The notes: generated by a model not told the origin, from the sequence alone. Shown: positions 35,263-45,094, counted from the first letter of the stretch. The stretch is 64,000 nucleotides of DNA from Alistipes sp. (GCA_017547175.1 JAFYQI010000008.1:248001-312000), one strand, 5' to 3'. Made by a program: numbers and translations.

Positions 35263-36594
35263 TTAAAAGAGCGAGCCGCCCTGCTCTTCGGACTTCGGCT
35301 CTACAACTTCGCTCTGCTCGTCGCGCAGCACCTCCTTGTTTTTCGTAGAGGTTCTTACCTCAAACTTGGCATTACGAGCCACATAAGCCGGCGTAGCCTT
35401 AATCTTGGGTAGATTTGCATAGCGATTCGAGCGTGCACCCAACACCGCCGGCTGCTCCGGCACACGTTGCGGTTGTTTGGGCGATATGGGCTTAATCGGC
35501 TCGAGCACCGACTCTTTCTCCGGCTCTGGTGATTTGACCGGTTCAACAATCGAACTAGTTACGATACGTTCCATCGCCGAGTTCACATCCTCGTTCTCGC
35601 CCTCGAAGCCTGTAGCCACCAAGACAATCTCAAGTGCATCTCCCAACGAAGGCTTAACACTGTTTCCCCAAATGATGTTGGCTGTGTGGATCACACCCTC
35701 CTCATCACGCACGCTGGCATTTTGCTGAATGAATGTCAAGATCTCGATTACCTCATCGTAGATCAGGTTATCCTCATGATCCACCGAGATATTGAGCAGG
35801 ATATTTTTTGCACCTGCAATCTGGTTATGATCAAGCAAGGGCGAGTGCAACGTAGCCTGAGCGGCCTCTTGTGCACGATTCTCTCCCGAAGCCGAGGCGA
35901 CAGCCATGTGGGCACGGCCACTACCACTCATCACCTTCGATACATCGGCAAAATCGACATTCACCTGCGGACTCTCCACCGTAATGATCTCGGCAATACC
36001 CTTCGTGGCAAGCGAAAGCACCTCGTCGGCTTTACCAAAGGCCTGACCGAGCGACATGCGACCATATAGTTCGCGGATATTTTCGTTGTTAATGATTAGC
36101 AGCGAATCGACCGTCTTACGCAACTTTTCGATACCCTCTTGCGCCTGCTTATAACGATCAGCGCCTTCTAATGCGAGAGGCGACGTAACGATGGCAACCG
36201 TCAAAAGGCCCATCTCCTTAGCCAACTCGGCAATTACAGGCGAAGCACCCGTACCCGTACCACCACCCATACCGGCCGTAATAAAGATCATGCGGGCTCC
36301 CGCCTCTTTCAAGGCCTGACGCACCTCGTCGAGCGACTCAATCGCCAGATCACGCCCCTTGGTGGGATCATTACCGGCACCCAAGCCATCTTTACCAAGT
36401 TGTATCTTTTTTTCTACCTCACTCTTATTCAGCGCCTGGCTATCGGTGTTACATACCATGAAGGTGACGCCCTCAATACCCATGCTCCACATGCGCTTCA
36501 CGGCATTACCACCGGCACCGCCGACACCCATTACCGTAATGATCGATTTCGATTCGCGCTCAGCCTTCACCTGGGCCATTAAATCTTCTGCCAT
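35263..36594 (-). CDS. ftsZ: Cell division protein FtsZ
   Basis: A 443-residue tubulin-like GTPase that forms the cytokinetic Z ring. The GTP-binding loop is GMGGGTGTGASPVIAELA near residues 108-125; GVGGAGGNAVKRMW at the start and GADRYKQAQEGIEKLR are further hallmarks. After the globular core there is a variable linker of about 80 residues rich in Pro, Glu and Ser. A conserved tail-like peptide (TPAYVARNAKFEV) is followed by about 30 extra acidic residues ending GGSLF, so the FtsA-binding tail is not at the very end as in E. coli. It lies 81 bases after ftsA. Confidence 0.96.
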   Translation of the reverse strand: MAEDLMAQVKAERESKSIITVMGVGGAGGNAVKRMWSMGIEGVTFMVCNTDSQALNKSEVEKKIQLGKDGLGAGNDPTKGRDLAIESLDEVRQALKEAGARMIFITAGMGGGTGTGASPVIAELAKEMGLLTVAIVTSPLALEGADRYKQAQEGIEKLRKTVDSLLIINNENIRELYGRMSLGQAFGKADEVLSLATKGIAEIITVESPQVNVDFADVSKVMSGSGRAHMAVASASGENRAQEAAQATLHSPLLDHNQIAGAKNILLNISVDHEDNLIYDEVIEILTFIQQNASVRDEEGVIHTANIIWGNSVKPSLGDALEIVLVATGFEGENEDVNSAMERIVTSSIVEPVKSPEPEKESVLEPIKPISPKQPQRVPEQPAVLGARSNRYANLPKIKATPAYVARNAKFEVRTSTKNKEVLRDEQSEVVEPKSEEQGGSLF

Positions 36595-36675
36595 ATATTT
36601 GTTCTATCATTGAGCCAACAACAACCGCATTGTCATCGGCATGTATCTTATCTTAACTTACGCCTCTATTTGGGG

Positions 36676-38154
36676 TTAAATCTCGTCATCAACCGTCTCA
36701 AAATACTCCGTAAGGATTTGAAGCCATCCCCCAATTCCCTTTTTTCTCGTCTTCCCATTGGGCGACGCATCCTCACCCTCTTTGGAACCCTCATCCGCAC
36801 CATTCGAGATCGGCTCTACGGTCGGTCCTTCAGGACTCGACTCAATAGACGGAGTAGAAGGTTCTGACGGCTCCACCTTCTTTGTGGGCTGCGCATTCTG
36901 CTCTACATTCGAAGACTTATCTACCGGCTGTACCGGAGGTGCGGGACGATGTATCTCCGGCGCCGCTACCACAGGAGGTGCAGGCTGCTGGATAAGCACC
37001 ACCTGGCTTTGGGCTGATCCTCGCATCAAAAGGCCTACCACCGTAGCGTAGGTCGGATCAGCCACTCGCCCACAAGAGGCCTCGGTCAGGTTGATATCGG
37101 GCTGGGCAATGCGCACATCCAACTTTGTACCGAGACGGAACAATTCGTCAATATCCTTCAAGTTGGCCGAGCCACCCGTAAGCACAATACCATAGCCGAG
37201 CTTATTGCCATACCCCGAAATCTTCAATTCTTCGTTTACCAGATCGATGATATCCATTGCGCGGGACTCGATTACCGTCGAAAGATTACGCAACAAGATA
37301 TCGCGCGATTCACGAGGTGTGCGACCCGTTACGCGGATCAGTTTCTCCACCGACACACGCTCTGCAACAGCCGAGCCGAACTTCTGCTTCAGGCTCTCGA
37401 CAAAACGCTCGGGAACACCCATTGTACGAATATCATGATTGATAGCCGATGCACCAATCGGAATCGAAGCTACGTAACGCACGATGTTTCGGTAGTAAAT
37501 CGTCACATCCGTCACATCACCACCGATATCGATCACGGCAACACCCTCCTCCTTCTCGTCAGCCGAAAGCACCGCTTCGGCCGTAGCCAACGAATTAGGA
37601 ATCACACCCAGCAACTCCACGCCAACACGCTTCAGCGCCATCTCAAGACGCTGCTTGGGGGTACGCTGACAGAGAATAAAGTTAAAGGTCGAAGAGAGCT
37701 TCGATCCGAATGAACCAATTGGATTCTGCACCTCCTGATTCTGATCGATCATGTAGTTTTGGGGAATACGCTCCATGATGATCTCATCGTCGGGAGCCTG
37801 CAGGTTGCGCATACGTTCGAACAATCCGGCCAGGTCCTGCTTGCTGACGCCATTCTTGGGATCAGCCACATAGACATAATCCGTATGGCGGGCACAACGC
37901 ACAAAGTCTCCCGAAATACCGGCATAGGCCGACGTAATACGAATACCGGCCTCCTGACCGGCCTCTTCGAAGGCTTTGCCCAACGCAAGGCTTACATCCT
38001 CGATATTTTCGATACGACCAGCTACGACTCCCCGCACGGGTTTTGACACCAAAGCCTGAATCGCCAAGACTCCATCTTCGCCCTTTGAGGCAACTCCGAC
38101 CACAACCGACGTAGAGCCCAAATCGACAGCTACAACATAATTCTTCTTTTCCAC
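36676..38154 (-). CDS. ftsA: Cell division protein FtsA
   Basis: A 492-residue actin-like protein that tethers FtsZ to the membrane. The phosphate loop VAVDLGSTSVVVGVA is at the N-terminus, and VAVIDIGGDVTDVTIYY and VLTGGSANLKDIDELF are the other nucleotide-binding motifs. After the core there is a Pro/Ser/Glu-rich linker of about 80 residues (QQPAPPVVAAPEIHRPAPPV onward) and a C-terminal amphipathic helix (KKGIGGWLQILTEYFETV) for membrane attachment. FtsA with such a long linker is longer than the E. coli protein (420 residues). Confidence 0.95.
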   Translation of the reverse strand: MEKKNYVVAVDLGSTSVVVGVASKGEDGVLAIQALVSKPVRGVVAGRIENIEDVSLALGKAFEEAGQEAGIRITSAYAGISGDFVRCARHTDYVYVADPKNGVSKQDLAGLFERMRNLQAPDDEIIMERIPQNYMIDQNQEVQNPIGSFGSKLSSTFNFILCQRTPKQRLEMALKRVGVELLGVIPNSLATAEAVLSADEKEEGVAVIDIGGDVTDVTIYYRNIVRYVASIPIGASAINHDIRTMGVPERFVESLKQKFGSAVAERVSVEKLIRVTGRTPRESRDILLRNLSTVIESRAMDIIDLVNEELKISGYGNKLGYGIVLTGGSANLKDIDELFRLGTKLDVRIAQPDINLTEASCGRVADPTYATVVGLLMRGSAQSQVVLIQQPAPPVVAAPEIHRPAPPVQPVDKSSNVEQNAQPTKKVEPSEPSTPSIESSPEGPTVEPISNGADEGSKEGEDASPNGKTRKKGIGGWLQILTEYFETVDDEI

Positions 38155-38206
38155 GCTCTCTATCTTATTTTATTTTTTTCAGTTTCAAACGGAGAGGGCA
38201 TGCCTC

Positions 38207-39310
38207 TTATCGACAGACCACACGGTCCGAAAAACGCACGTCCACCTCCCGATAGCGATCCCATCCCAATGCAGGTAACCCCTTACGATAGAAACGCTCG
38301 AGTTTTTCCAACTTATAATCGATCTCCTCCAACCGGCCGATACGGATTGTAAAACGGCCGCTGCGGGGGATAAGCGACAGATCCAATGCACCAGAGGGGG
38401 TCTGTGTCAGCACCAATTCCACCAACTCCGACCTCCAAAATGCATCGTTCTCGACTTGTTCTACAAAGGTAAGGAGTTTCATGAAATCTTCGTAGTTTTT
38501 TTCCAACTTTTTTTGATCGGTACGCAGGGCCTCCTGCCGATCGCTCAGGCGGTCAATCCGCCCCTGAATCTGACGACCGATATAGCGCAGATGTCGGCGA
38601 GCAACCGCCTTCTCGGCACGCGTCTCCTTCACGCGCAATTCAAACGCCTCATCCTTTTCGCGATTAATCAGAAATCCATGTCGTTTGATGCGATGACGAT
38701 ACACCGAATCCAACCGACGATCATTCTGTTTTTCAGCAAGATAGTGCGGATATTTTTCGCGTTCCAGAAGACGAATCACGGAGTCAATCTCTCCTTGACG
38801 GCGATCTACCTCCTCGCGCAGCGACCCATGAAAGTTAGCCCCCACAATCGGGCGATAATCACCCGTCAGCACCGGCACATAGAGGGCCGATCGAGGTGGT
38901 GCAGGGAAGAGGTAACCCTCCCGCGAAACATAACTATCCATCCCATTCAGACGCAGGCGCAAGATCGGGCTACGCTGCCTGAGATCAATATGCAAGATGT
39001 CATCACCCGTAAGATAGGCCTTCACATCGGCCACAAAGCCGTTGCGGGCAATCACCTGTTCGATTTGCTGCATATCCAGCTGCGAAAGAGGCTCATCGAC
39101 CGTTTTTAGGTCATGACGTGCAAAGAGTTCGAAGATCTCTCGCTCAGCAATCAATGTGCCACGATCCGTACTATCGAGCAGGGCGATACGCATCGACCGT
39201 ACGCGACCCTTTTCGCGATCGGTACGCGCCAAAGCGGCCGCATAGACCATGTATGCCACCACCATCACCCACAGCAGGGTTACCAAGACGATATGCAGAA
39301 CTTTTTGCAC
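38207..39310 (-). CDS. ftsQ: Cell division protein FtsQ with a charged insertion
   Basis: A 367-residue bitopic membrane protein of the divisome, assigned from the murC-ftsQ-ftsA-ftsZ order and the sequence pattern. One transmembrane helix is at residues 5-27. The POTRA-like region covers about 45-135, ending in GMDSYVSREGYLFP. The C-terminal beta domain (VEQVENDAFWRSEL, then FYRKGLPALGWDRYREVDVR and FSDRVVCR) matches Bacteroidota FtsQ. Between the two, residues about 161-272 form a stretch rich in Arg, Lys and Glu (RRQGEIDSVIRLLEREKYPH, RRLDSVYRHRIKRHG, RQIQGRIDRLSDRQEALRT) that looks helical or coiled-coil and makes the protein about 100 residues longer than usual. Confidence 0.88.
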   Translation of the reverse strand: MQKVLHIVLVTLLWVMVVAYMVYAAALARTDREKGRVRSMRIALLDSTDRGTLIAEREIFELFARHDLKTVDEPLSQLDMQQIEQVIARNGFVADVKAYLTGDDILHIDLRQRSPILRLRLNGMDSYVSREGYLFPAPPRSALYVPVLTGDYRPIVGANFHGSLREEVDRRQGEIDSVIRLLEREKYPHYLAEKQNDRRLDSVYRHRIKRHGFLINREKDEAFELRVKETRAEKAVARRHLRYIGRQIQGRIDRLSDRQEALRTDQKKLEKNYEDFMKLLTFVEQVENDAFWRSELVELVLTQTPSGALDLSLIPRSGRFTIRIGRLEEIDYKLEKLERFYRKGLPALGWDRYREVDVRFSDRVVCR

Positions 39311-39332
39311 CTTCCCAATCGCAATGTTCGGT

Positions 39333-40718
39333 TTATTTTACACGACGACCAAGCACTTCAGCCACCGCCTCACAGTAAGCATCAATATTACCCGCGCCGA
39401 ATGTCACAACCACATCCGTATCCATCTGCCCCAGCGTTTCGGCCAACTCCTCACGCTCCACAATGCGACACGGAACCGTTACACGTGCGGCAATGATCGC
39501 CGTCGTCACACCCTCAATCGGGAGTTCTCGAGCCGGATAAATCGGCAACAAGATCACCTCGTCAGCCTCCGAGAGGGCCTCAGCAAATTCGACATATAGA
39601 TCACGCGTTCGCGTATAGAGATGAGGCTGAAAAACTGCTGTTACATGTCGTTCGGGGAACATACGGCAAACCGACGTAAGGGCTGCTGCCAACTCGCGCG
39701 GATGGTGCGCATAATCATCCATATAGACTTGATCAGGCGTATTGATGTAGAACTCGAAGCGACGTTTGACGCCAGAGAAATCGGCCAACGCCTGCTTCAG
39801 TTTCTTCTCATCCAACTCCACCTGCTCTTGACGTGCCATACACCAGAGCGAGGCCACGGCTGCCACCGCATTTTCGATATTGACCCACCCCGGAATACCC
39901 AGCGTACAATCTGCCACCACGCGATCGGGCAGCACCAGATCAAAACAATAGTGTCCACCACCCTGCAATCGAATATTGCGGGCATAAAAATCACAGGGAG
40001 TATCGTAAGCGTAACGATAGCAGGTGATTTGTTCATTACGCAACTCAATCTCAACCCCCGCTTTCAAAATCAAAGCTCCTCCGGGCTTAATACGCTCAAC
40101 AAATTGCGAAAAGGCCTCCTGTACCGCCTCGTAAGTACCATAAATATCCAGATGATCGGGGTCAACCGAGGTAATCACCGCCACATCGGGATTCAAACGC
40201 AGGAACGAACGATCGAACTCATCGGCCTCAACGGCCAAACGAGCCCCTTCGCCCAACACCAGATTTCCCGAAAAATTCTTGGAGATACCCCCCAAGAAGG
40301 CCGAACCACCACCAGTTACAGCCTGATTGAGCCAAGCCACAAGGGTCGAAGTAGTGGTCTTACCATGCGTTCCGGCTACCGCCATAACACGCTTACCCTC
40401 CGAAAGATATCCCAACATCTGAGAACGTTTCTCGATACGAAAACCCTGTTCTACGAAGTAGCGATACTCCGCATGATCAGTCGGAACGGCAGGGGTATAG
40501 ACCACCACTGTCGTTGCCGGATTACGCATCTCGAGCGGAATGGCTTCAACCGACTCTTCATAGTGAATCTCTGCACCCTCTTGCTCCAATTCGGCAGTCA
40601 GGCGTGTCGGGGTGCGGTCATAACCCGCCACACGACATCCTGCATGCAGGAAATAGCGCGCCAAAGCGCTCATTCCGATACCACCTATTCCCAAAAAGTA
40701 GTAATGCAGCTGTTGCAT
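39333..40718 (-). CDS. murC: UDP-N-acetylmuramate--L-alanine ligase
   Basis: A 461-residue Mur ligase that adds L-alanine to UDP-MurNAc, the first amino acid of the peptidoglycan stem. The N-terminal UDP-binding domain starts LHYYFLGIGGIGMSALARYF. The ATP loop is AVAGTHGKTTTSTLVAW, and the C-terminal domain has YMDDYAHHPRELAAAL, a MurC hallmark. The length is standard. It lies 3 bases after murG and 22 before ftsQ. Confidence 0.96.
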   Translation of the reverse strand: MQQLHYYFLGIGGIGMSALARYFLHAGCRVAGYDRTPTRLTAELEQEGAEIHYEESVEAIPLEMRNPATTVVVYTPAVPTDHAEYRYFVEQGFRIEKRSQMLGYLSEGKRVMAVAGTHGKTTTSTLVAWLNQAVTGGGSAFLGGISKNFSGNLVLGEGARLAVEADEFDRSFLRLNPDVAVITSVDPDHLDIYGTYEAVQEAFSQFVERIKPGGALILKAGVEIELRNEQITCYRYAYDTPCDFYARNIRLQGGGHYCFDLVLPDRVVADCTLGIPGWVNIENAVAAVASLWCMARQEQVELDEKKLKQALADFSGVKRRFEFYINTPDQVYMDDYAHHPRELAAALTSVCRMFPERHVTAVFQPHLYTRTRDLYVEFAEALSEADEVILLPIYPARELPIEGVTTAIIAARVTVPCRIVEREELAETLGQMDTDVVVTFGAGNIDAYCEAVAEVLGRRVK

Positions 40719-40721
40719 ACG

Positions 40722-41822
40722 CTATTCGATCAATTTTAAAATTTCATCTACAATATCCTCAGCAGCCTGCGGACGCGCCAAACGTTCCAGATTTTGACTC
40801 ATAGCAGCCAAGGCAGTCTCGTCGGCTAGCAGGCGCAAGGCCTCACCCACCGCCTTTTCACGACATTCACTATCGGCCACCATCACCGCAGCACCCTCCT
40901 TGACCAGGGCTCGTGCATTTGCCGTTTGATGATCCTCGGCCACATTGGGCGAGGGGACAAACAGCACCGGCTTTGCCACCAGACACAACTCCGAGACCGT
41001 ACCTGCGCCACTACGCGAGATCACCAAATCGGCCGCCGCATAGGCGTAGTCCATACGATCGATAAAGGCTCCCTGCCATACGTGGGCCGTAGGATGCTCA
41101 TGCAGGAACTGCTGCATCTCCTGTTCGTAATACTTACCTGTCTGCCAAATGACCTGCACCTCCATTTCACCCGTGAGCGAGGCGATCCAATGCTTCATCA
41201 TCTCGTTCAGTGTACGGGTTCCCAGCGAGCCACCGACCACCAGGATCGTCTTTTTATCAGTGTCGAAACCAAAATGAGCCAGAGCCTCCGAGCGATCTGC
41301 ACCCTCCTTCGAGAAACGCCCACGCAACGGATTTCCCGTCAGGCGGATTCGATCGGCCGGAAAGAATCGATCCATACCGTCATAGGCCGTACAAATTTTA
41401 GCGGCCCGTTTGGCCAAAATCTTATTGGTCAAACCCGCATAGGAGTTCTGCTCCTGAATCAGCGTCTTAACCCCCGCCCGTTGAGCTGCCCACAAAATCG
41501 GAGCGCTGGCATAACCGCCAAAACCGACCACAGCATCAGCACCAAACTCACGAATTGTGCGACGCGCTTTACGCAGACTCTTCAACACCTTAAAGGGCAC
41601 CAGCAAATTACGCCAATCCAGACGACGCTGCAAACCGGCAATCGGCAGCCCGACAATGCGGTAGCCCAATGCAGGCACCTTCTCCATCTCCATCTTACCC
41701 TCGGCTCCGACAAAGAGTATTTCAACCGTATCACCCAGGCGTCTTTTCAATGCCTCGGCAACGGCTACCGCCGGATAGATGTGGCCTCCCGTACCGCCAC
41801 CCGAAAGAATGATTCGTTTCAT
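40722..41822 (-). CDS. murG: UDP-N-acetylglucosamine transferase for lipid II
   Basis: A 366-residue GT28 glycosyltransferase that adds GlcNAc to lipid I on the cytoplasmic face of the membrane. The N-terminal loop GGGTGGHIYPAVAVAEAL, the middle glycine loop VVGGSLGTRTLNE, and the donor-binding SRSGAGTVSELCLVAKPVLF are all present. The frame is open eight codons further, but I chose the ATG at 41822 because KRIILSGGGTGGH is the conserved beginning. In most bacteria ftsW precedes murG; here comM does, across a 54-base gap. Confidence 0.96.
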   Translation of the reverse strand: MKRIILSGGGTGGHIYPAVAVAEALKRRLGDTVEILFVGAEGKMEMEKVPALGYRIVGLPIAGLQRRLDWRNLLVPFKVLKSLRKARRTIREFGADAVVGFGGYASAPILWAAQRAGVKTLIQEQNSYAGLTNKILAKRAAKICTAYDGMDRFFPADRIRLTGNPLRGRFSKEGADRSEALAHFGFDTDKKTILVVGGSLGTRTLNEMMKHWIASLTGEMEVQVIWQTGKYYEQEMQQFLHEHPTAHVWQGAFIDRMDYAYAAADLVISRSGAGTVSELCLVAKPVLFVPSPNVAEDHQTANARALVKEGAAVMVADSECREKAVGEALRLLADETALAAMSQNLERLARPQAAEDIVDEILKLIE

Positions 41823-41876
41823 ATTAACTATCATTGCAAAGCTCATTCGAGCTGCTTAATTTTTATGCTAAATTTT

Positions 41877-43415
41877 TCAAATTCCCCAATTTCCTCGATC
41901 GAGCGAACGGTAACCAATCGCCTCGGCCACATCACTCTGGGCAATCTGCTCACGACCGGCCAAGTCAGCAATCGTACGTGCCACCTTCAAAATGCGGTCA
42001 TAGGCTCGCGCCGAAAGCGAAAGGCGCTCCATCGCGCGCTTCAGCAACCGATCCGAGGCCTCATCCAACACACAATAGGTTCGCACCATTGCGGCATTCA
42101 TTCGCGCATTCGTATGCACCCCTTCGATCCCTTCGAAGCGACGACGCTGGATTTCACGAGCTCGCATGACACGTTCACGAATGACCGCACTGCGCTCACC
42201 TTCGGCTGCTGACTGCAACTCGGCCGGATCGACCGGAGTCACTTCGATATGCATATCGATACGATCCATCAATGGGCCCGAAATACGCCCCATGTAACGA
42301 ATCACCGAAGCGGGCGAACAGCTACACTCCTTGGTCGGATGGTTATAGAAACCACACGGGCAGGGATTCATCGCCGCCACAAGGGTAAAATTGGCCGGAT
42401 AGGTCACGCTATATCGAGCACGTGAAACGACAATCTCGCGATCTTCAAGCGGTTGGCGCATCACTTCCAACACCTGACGTCCGAACTCAGGCAACTCATC
42501 CAGGAAAAGGATACCGTTATGCGCTAGCGAGGCCTCACCGGGTCGCGGTGTCTGCCCTCCTCCAATGAGGGAGACGGGTGATGCAGTATGATGCGGAGAT
42601 CGGAACGGACGACGTACCATCAAACCATCAAAACGTTGCAGTCCGGCTACCGAGTGAATTTTGGTTGTTTCAAGAGACTCTTCTATGGTGAGAGGTGGCA
42701 AAATCGTCGGTAGACGTCGCGCCAACATTGTCTTACCCGATCCGGGAGATCCGATCATCAGCACATTATGGCCACCGGCAGCCGCAATCTCCAACGCACG
42801 TTTCACATGCACCTGTCCCTTCACATCGGAAAAATCCTCCGCATAAGGTGCTTCGGTCACCTCTTTGGGCGATACCTCAGGTACAGGAGCAGCCGAAAGG
42901 CTAATCTCTTCATTCAAGAAATCGATCGTTTGACGCAGGCTTCGCACACCGATCACCTCTACATCGGCCACAACAGCTGCCTCGGCAACATTCTCTTCCG
43001 AGAGGATCAACCGACGAATACCCGCTTTACGGGCCGCCAAGGCCAACGAAAGCACACCACGCACGGGCTTCACCTCGCCATCGAGCGAAAGCTCGCCGGC
43101 CAACATCGTCTCGTCGAGCATCGTCACCTCGACACGTCCCATGGCCGCCAAAATTCCGATAGCAATCGGCAGGTCGAAAGAGGCTCCCTCCTTCTTCAGA
43201 TCCGCAGGGGCCAGATTGACAACCACCTTACGCCCCGAAAAACGCTCCTCGGAGTTCTCAAAAGCAGCACGAATACGCTCCTCACTCTCCTTAACAGCGT
43301 TATCGGGCAAACCAACCAGATAAAGGCCCAATCCGCCACCCGCGATATTCACCTCGACAGCGACGGGGAGCGCATCAATACCTACCAGAGCGGCTGCATG
43401 GGTACGAACAAACAT
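41877..43415 (-). CDS. comM: YifB/ComM-family magnesium-chelatase-like ATPase
   Basis: A 512-residue protein with an N-terminal Lon-protease-like (ChlI) domain (GLPDNAVKESEERIRAAFEN) and an AAA+ domain. Walker A is MIGSPGSGKTMLARRLP and Walker B is NGILFLDELPEFGRQVLE. A C-terminal Mg-chelatase helical domain follows (LSLSARAYDRILKVARTIAD). In Haemophilus and Vibrio the homologue ComM promotes branch migration of incoming single-stranded DNA during natural transformation. It lies 30 bases after dnaB and comF is nearby, but these alone do not show that the organism is competent. Confidence 0.92.
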   Translation of the reverse strand: MFVRTHAAALVGIDALPVAVEVNIAGGGLGLYLVGLPDNAVKESEERIRAAFENSEERFSGRKVVVNLAPADLKKEGASFDLPIAIGILAAMGRVEVTMLDETMLAGELSLDGEVKPVRGVLSLALAARKAGIRRLILSEENVAEAAVVADVEVIGVRSLRQTIDFLNEEISLSAAPVPEVSPKEVTEAPYAEDFSDVKGQVHVKRALEIAAAGGHNVLMIGSPGSGKTMLARRLPTILPPLTIEESLETTKIHSVAGLQRFDGLMVRRPFRSPHHTASPVSLIGGGQTPRPGEASLAHNGILFLDELPEFGRQVLEVMRQPLEDREIVVSRARYSVTYPANFTLVAAMNPCPCGFYNHPTKECSCSPASVIRYMGRISGPLMDRIDMHIEVTPVDPAELQSAAEGERSAVIRERVMRAREIQRRRFEGIEGVHTNARMNAAMVRTYCVLDEASDRLLKRAMERLSLSARAYDRILKVARTIADLAGREQIAQSDVAEAIGYRSLDRGNWGI

Positions 43416-43445
43416 AATTATCGTTTTTGCTTACTTGCTACTCGA

Positions 43446-45038
43446 TTAGAAAGGGGCTTCATCGTCCATTCTCGGCGGAGCCGGATTAAAGGGCTGACCT
43501 CCCGTCGGAGGAAGACCAAACTCGTCACCGCCCGTGGCAGCACCCAAACCACCACCGAATGATCCTCCGCTGGCACCTCCGCTGGCATAGTCGTCATAGG
43601 CCTGATTCATATCAGCAGCCTGTTGCGGAGGCAACATCGTATCGTCGGGGTCCATGAAACGAGCCTGCTCCTTCACGAAGCGCAAATTCACATCGCAAAC
43701 GGCGCCGTTACGGTGCTTGGCCAAAATAATTTCAGCCATACCTGCTGTCGGCATACCATTTTCGTCTTGATGAATTCCGTAATATTCGGGACGGTGGATA
43801 AAGGCCACGATATCGGCATCCTGCTCGATAGCTCCCGACTCACGCAGGTCGGAGAGCTGCGGGCGCTTCGAACCACCGCGCATCTCGGTCTGACGGCTGA
43901 GCTGCGACAGGGCGATAATCGGCACATTCAACTCTTTGGCGATTGCCTTGAGCGTACGCGAGATAAAGGCTACCTCCTGCTCACGATTTCCACCTTTCGT
44001 ATCGGTATTACCGGTCATCAGCTGCAAGTAGTCGATGATGATGATCTTAATGTCGTTGTGGATCTTCAGACGACGCGCTTTGGATCGAAACTCAAACACC
44101 GACAAGGCGGGCGTATCATCGATAAACAAGGGGGCACTCGACAAGGGGCGCGTTGCCGACTCCAAGTGTCGCCACTGCTCCGGCGAAAGGCGGCCCGACT
44201 TCACATCGTTACCAGGCAGGCCGGTCTCAGCTACAATGAGTCGCATCATCAACTGCACGGCCGACATCTCCAACGAGAAGAAAGCTACGCCCTGATCATA
44301 CTCGACTGCCATATTGCGTGCCATCGAAAGCACAAAAGCGGTTTTACCCATCGAGGGACGAGCTGCGATGATAATCAGATCCGAGAGCTGCCAACCCAGT
44401 GTCACGCGGTCGATCGACATAAAACCCGACGGCACACCGTTGAGCGACGAAGTATTCTTCGAAGCCTCCTCGATCTGCGCTAAAGCGCGCGCCAAAATAT
44501 CCTTCGAGTTCTGCACCGAACGCTTCACATGGCCCTCCGAAACCTTGAAGATCTCACCCTCGGCAAAACCGATGAGTTCGGTCACATCGGTCGATTCGTC
44601 ATACGACCGTTTCTGAATCTCGGTAGCCGAACGGATCAACTCACGCTGCACATACTTTTGGGCCACGATCTTGGCATGGAACTCCACGTTGGCGGCAGCA
44701 GCCACCTTCTGCGTAAGTTGCGCCAAATAGACCGCTCCGCCCACCTTCTTGAGTTCCTGCTTCACCTTCAGGCGCTCGGTCACGGTAAACAGGTCAATGG
44801 GCTTCAACTCCATCGAAAGTTCGCTGATGGCACGATAGATCCGTCGATGCTCTTCGGTATAGAAAGCCTCGGGGGTGAGGTACTCCTGGACGGCAATGAT
44901 TGCATCCTTTTCGAGCATCAGGGCACCCAGCACCGCCTCCTCCAGCTCTACAGCCTGGGGAGGGACATTACCGGCCACCTCGGTCATCGCTTCAAAGGCC
45001 GCCCGATTGCGGGCAGCAGGGGTATATTCTTTCGCCAT
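43446..45038 (-). CDS. dnaB: Replicative DNA helicase DnaB
   Basis: A 530-residue hexameric replicative helicase. The N-terminal domain begins at PQAVELEEAVLGALMLEKDA, and the RecA-like domain has Walker A IIAARPSMGKTAFVLSMA and Walker B IIIIDYLQLMTG. The Gly/Pro-rich tail (GGASGGSFGGGLGAATGGDE) is low complexity. No intein is present. The frame is open to 45056, but the promoter -7 element at 45071-45064 would leave almost no leader, so the ATG at 45038 is preferred. It is the first gene of the minus-strand run that continues through the division genes. Confidence 0.95.
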   Translation of the reverse strand: MAKEYTPAARNRAAFEAMTEVAGNVPPQAVELEEAVLGALMLEKDAIIAVQEYLTPEAFYTEEHRRIYRAISELSMELKPIDLFTVTERLKVKQELKKVGGAVYLAQLTQKVAAAANVEFHAKIVAQKYVQRELIRSATEIQKRSYDESTDVTELIGFAEGEIFKVSEGHVKRSVQNSKDILARALAQIEEASKNTSSLNGVPSGFMSIDRVTLGWQLSDLIIIAARPSMGKTAFVLSMARNMAVEYDQGVAFFSLEMSAVQLMMRLIVAETGLPGNDVKSGRLSPEQWRHLESATRPLSSAPLFIDDTPALSVFEFRSKARRLKIHNDIKIIIIDYLQLMTGNTDTKGGNREQEVAFISRTLKAIAKELNVPIIALSQLSRQTEMRGGSKRPQLSDLRESGAIEQDADIVAFIHRPEYYGIHQDENGMPTAGMAEIILAKHRNGAVCDVNLRFVKEQARFMDPDDTMLPPQQAADMNQAYDDYASGGASGGSFGGGLGAATGGDEFGLPPTGGQPFNPAPPRMDDEAPF

Positions 45039-45063
45039 GTTCGGGATTTGTGTCAATAAAGAA

Positions 45064-45094
45064 CAAAAGTAGCAAAAGCAAGCGACATTTCAAA
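45064..45094 (-). promoter_or_regulatory. Bacteroidota promoter of dnaB and probably the division run
   Basis: On the minus strand: TTTG (45094-45091), 19 bases, TACTTTTG (45071-45064). This fits TTTG-N19-TAnnTTTG exactly. No other full consensus promoter or terminator was noticed between here and 33413. Confidence 0.83.
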
